This document shows positions 61,684 through 64,000 of a stretch of DNA of 64,000 nucleotides, piece after piece (position 1 is the first letter of the stretch; each line of letters starts with the position of its first letter). The DNA is from Muribaculaceae bacterium. Its GTDB lineage: Bacteria > Bacteroidota > Bacteroidia > Bacteroidales > Muribaculaceae. Made by a program: the position numbers and the translations under genes. The notes beneath the pieces are model-generated. The model did no database searches. It was not told the origin of the DNA and was given only the letters and a program-made list of their open reading frames with translations. The stretch is from the NCBI GenBank assembly GCA_017557665.1, contig JAFYYI010000050.1, forward strand, positions 79,254 through 143,253, in the 5' to 3' direction.

Positions 61684-63066
61684 ATGTTACTTATCTATCA
61701 AATCAAAGTGGGCCTCTGCCTCATCGCCTTCTACCTGTTGTGGAAGCTGTTGCTCAGCCGCGAGACCTTCCACCGGTTCAATCGGGTGGCGCTGCTGGTG
61801 GTCATGGCGCTGGCGATGGTACTGCCGTGGGTGAAGTTGTCGCTGGATGTCGCCGCACCGGTTGCCAAGCAGATGGTGATGTTGGAGGACATGGTGGTGA
61901 CGCCTGGTGGTAACATTGTCGCTCCCCAGGAGTCCTCGTCATGGAGTGTTATGGGCATCGTCACTGTACTCTACTTCATCGGGGTGGCTGTGATGGCCGC
62001 ATGGCTGCTGCATAGCCAATGGAGCCTGCACCGCCTGTTGAAACAGGGTCGGCGCGAGTCACTGCCTGGTGGCGTCACATTGCATATTGTCCCTGGCGAC
62101 CAGTCCCCGTTCAGCTACTTCAAGCACATTGTGATCAATGAGCAGGACTATCGTGACAATCCGCGTGAGATTCTTATCCATGAGCAGGGCCACATCGGCC
62201 TGCGGCATTCATGGGATGTGGTGTTCATGGGACTGGTGACCTTGTTCCAGTGGTGGAATCCTGCTGCCTGGCTGTTATGTCGAGAGTTGAGGCAAGTGCA
62301 TGAGTATGAGGCCGATGAAGCCGTTCTTAACCAAGGCGTCGACGTGAAGCAGTACCAGTTGCTGCTCATACGAAAGTCCGTCGGGAACCAGCTATTCTCG
62401 ATGGCAAATAATTTCAATTATCATTCTTTAAAAAAGCGAATCCGTATGATGACTATGAACAAAAGCAGCCGATGGAAACGATTGCGTGCGCTGGCTGTGG
62501 TGCCCGTGATAGCATTGGCGCTGTTGGCCTTTGCCAACCCCAAGAGTGTAGCAGCAGTAGTGACAGCAAGTGTTCAGCAAGACCGAGCTGTCGTGTCAGA
62601 AATGCAGTCGCCCGCTTCTGTCGAGGCCGAGGCCGTTCCCCTGACTCACGAGATTGAGGCCGCTCCCAAGGCTGTCGAGGAGAATGCCGAGAAGCCGGCA
62701 CCCCAAGAGTCTGTCAGTGAGCCTAAAATGATCTTTAAATCGGTAGAGCAGATGCCCTATTTCCCTGGTGGTGAAGTTGCATTGATGAGATACCTGGCCG
62801 AAAACATCCAATATCCACCCGAGGCCGCAAAGAACGATGTTCAAGGCCGTGTCGTTGTTCAGTTTGTTATTGACGAGACCGGTCAGGTGGGTGACGTCAA
62901 GGTCGTTCGTCATGTCAGTGAGGAAGTTGATGCCGAGGCAGTTCGTGTAATCAAAACCTTGCCCAAGTTTGAGCCTGGCCGCCAGGACGGTGAAGCCGTA
63001 TCAGTGTGGTACACCCTGCCCGTCAGTTTCAAGATTTATGGTGAGCCGAAGCAAGACGCCGAGTAA
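61684..63066 (+). CDS. BlaR1/M56-type membrane metallopeptidase with C-terminal TonB-like domain
   Basis: This 460-residue protein has N-terminal membrane helices (GLCLIAFYLLWKLLL, LVVMALAMVLPW, VLYFIGVAVMAAWLL), the M56 zinc site ILIHEQGHIGLRHSWD with a downstream Glu (HEYEADEAV), a further membrane segment (VVPVIALALLAFA), an Ala/Glu/Pro linker, and a TonB C-terminal domain (MPYFPGGEVALMRYLAENI, GRVVVQFVIDETGQV, LPVSFKIYG). There is no penicillin-binding sensor domain, so the signal is probably not a beta-lactam. It forms an operon with the repressor upstream. Confidence 0.93.
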   Translation: MLLIYQIKVGLCLIAFYLLWKLLLSRETFHRFNRVALLVVMALAMVLPWVKLSLDVAAPVAKQMVMLEDMVVTPGGNIVAPQESSSWSVMGIVTVLYFIGVAVMAAWLLHSQWSLHRLLKQGRRESLPGGVTLHIVPGDQSPFSYFKHIVINEQDYRDNPREILIHEQGHIGLRHSWDVVFMGLVTLFQWWNPAAWLLCRELRQVHEYEADEAVLNQGVDVKQYQLLLIRKSVGNQLFSMANNFNYHSLKKRIRMMTMNKSSRWKRLRALAVVPVIALALLAFANPKSVAAVVTASVQQDRAVVSEMQSPASVEAEAVPLTHEIEAAPKAVEENAEKPAPQESVSEPKMIFKSVEQMPYFPGGEVALMRYLAENIQYPPEAAKNDVQGRVVVQFVIDETGQVGDVKVVRHVSEEVDAEAVRVIKTLPKFEPGRQDGEAVSVWYTLPVSFKIYGEPKQDAE

Positions 63067-63100
63067 TTAAACATCTATCCTTAGTTATTAAAGTACAAAA

Positions 63101-63129
63101 AAGAGGGTGTTTCAGCGAAACACCCTCTT
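63101..63129 (+). terminator. Terminator after the BlaR1-like gene
   Basis: AAGAGGGTGTTTC pairs perfectly over 13 bp with GAAACACCCTCTT around the loop AGC. Confidence 0.85.
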
Positions 63130-63223
63130 GTAGTATTTGTATATATATTGTCGTGGGGATTACGCCCCACGTAAGGAAAAGCGCACTTGTTGATATGCTC
63201 TCTTTAAACTCTAACCATTAACC

Positions 63224-63255
63224 TTCAATAATTGCCGTGCTCGGCAATTATTGAA
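63224..63255 (-). terminator. Hairpin directly after the gyrB stop codon
   Basis: TTCAATAATTGCCG pairs over 14 bp with CGGCAATTATTGAA around TGCT. It touches the stop codon; there is no good T run, so termination is only likely. Confidence 0.6.

Positions 63256-64000
<745 letters not shown>

Noticed and set aside
61684..63066. A beta-lactam resistance sensor
   Set aside because: The penicillin-binding sensor domain of BlaR1/MecR1 is missing and no beta-lactamase gene is nearby.

Overview
The window is a 64 kb chromosomal piece of a Bacteroidales genome (phylum Bacteroidota), most like an uncultured gut Muribaculaceae or Prevotellaceae member. The evidence is three SusC and two SusD genes, a type IX secretion C-terminal domain, DUF3244, DUF4294 and DUF2490 families, RagB/SusD-type lipoproteins, and many promoters of the Bacteroidetes form TTTG-(19-21 nt)-TAnnTTTG. 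I saw no rRNA, tRNA, CRISPR array or prophage.

Layout. 1-9.9 kb (minus strand): a partial SusC, then a SusD/SusC pair whose SusC carries a C-terminal coiled coil and OmpA domain, then a metallo-beta-lactamase-fold lipoprotein. 10-16 kb: two tandem uridine-kinase-like genes, convergent obgE, divergent lgt and a small secreted protein. 16.2-21.2 kb: a second complete SusD/SusC operon. 21.6-34.9 kb: a SpoU methyltransferase, an AT-rich divergent region with DnaA-box-like words, then plus-strand housekeeping genes (nadA, leuS, rdgB), a TPR-membrane-HTH regulator with a DUF3244-like partner, pdxJ-exbB-exbD-tonB, and a LytS/LytTR two-component pair. 35.0-36.0 kb: a RAYT-type REPtron. 36.1-39.4 kb: pheT and a YebC-family gene.

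39.5-51.5 kb is the most unusual part. A second TPR-membrane-HTH regulator of mosaic base composition and a second DUF3244 gene lead into five genes in alternating order A-B-A-B-A. A proteins have an N-terminal beta-rich, cohesin-like domain plus a C-terminal two-repeat dockerin. B proteins have a single dockerin repeat plus a SUMF1-fold domain. The stretch is bracketed by copies of a GCGGATGCCA repeat. Converging on it from the right is an operon of VTC-domain protein, DUF4956 membrane protein, DUF2490 barrel and two Cthe_2159-like proteins, one of which also carries a dockerin. Together these give six dockerin-bearing secreted proteins in about 6 kb.

51.8-64 kb: a DUF4294 protein, a giant type IX-secreted adhesin-like protein, a TPR-AraC regulator, tryptophanase, a Pmp3-family peptide, a BlaI/BlaR1-like pair with clear operator dyads, and the 3' part of gyrB, which lacks a normally invariant Asp in its TOPRIM motif.

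How the parts fit: ExbB/ExbD/TonB would energise the SusC transporters, Lgt would lipidate the SusD and other lipoproteins, and the TPR and two-component regulators probably tune surface-protein operons. The dockerin cluster may build a surface complex. That is inference, since no partner binding can be read from sequence.
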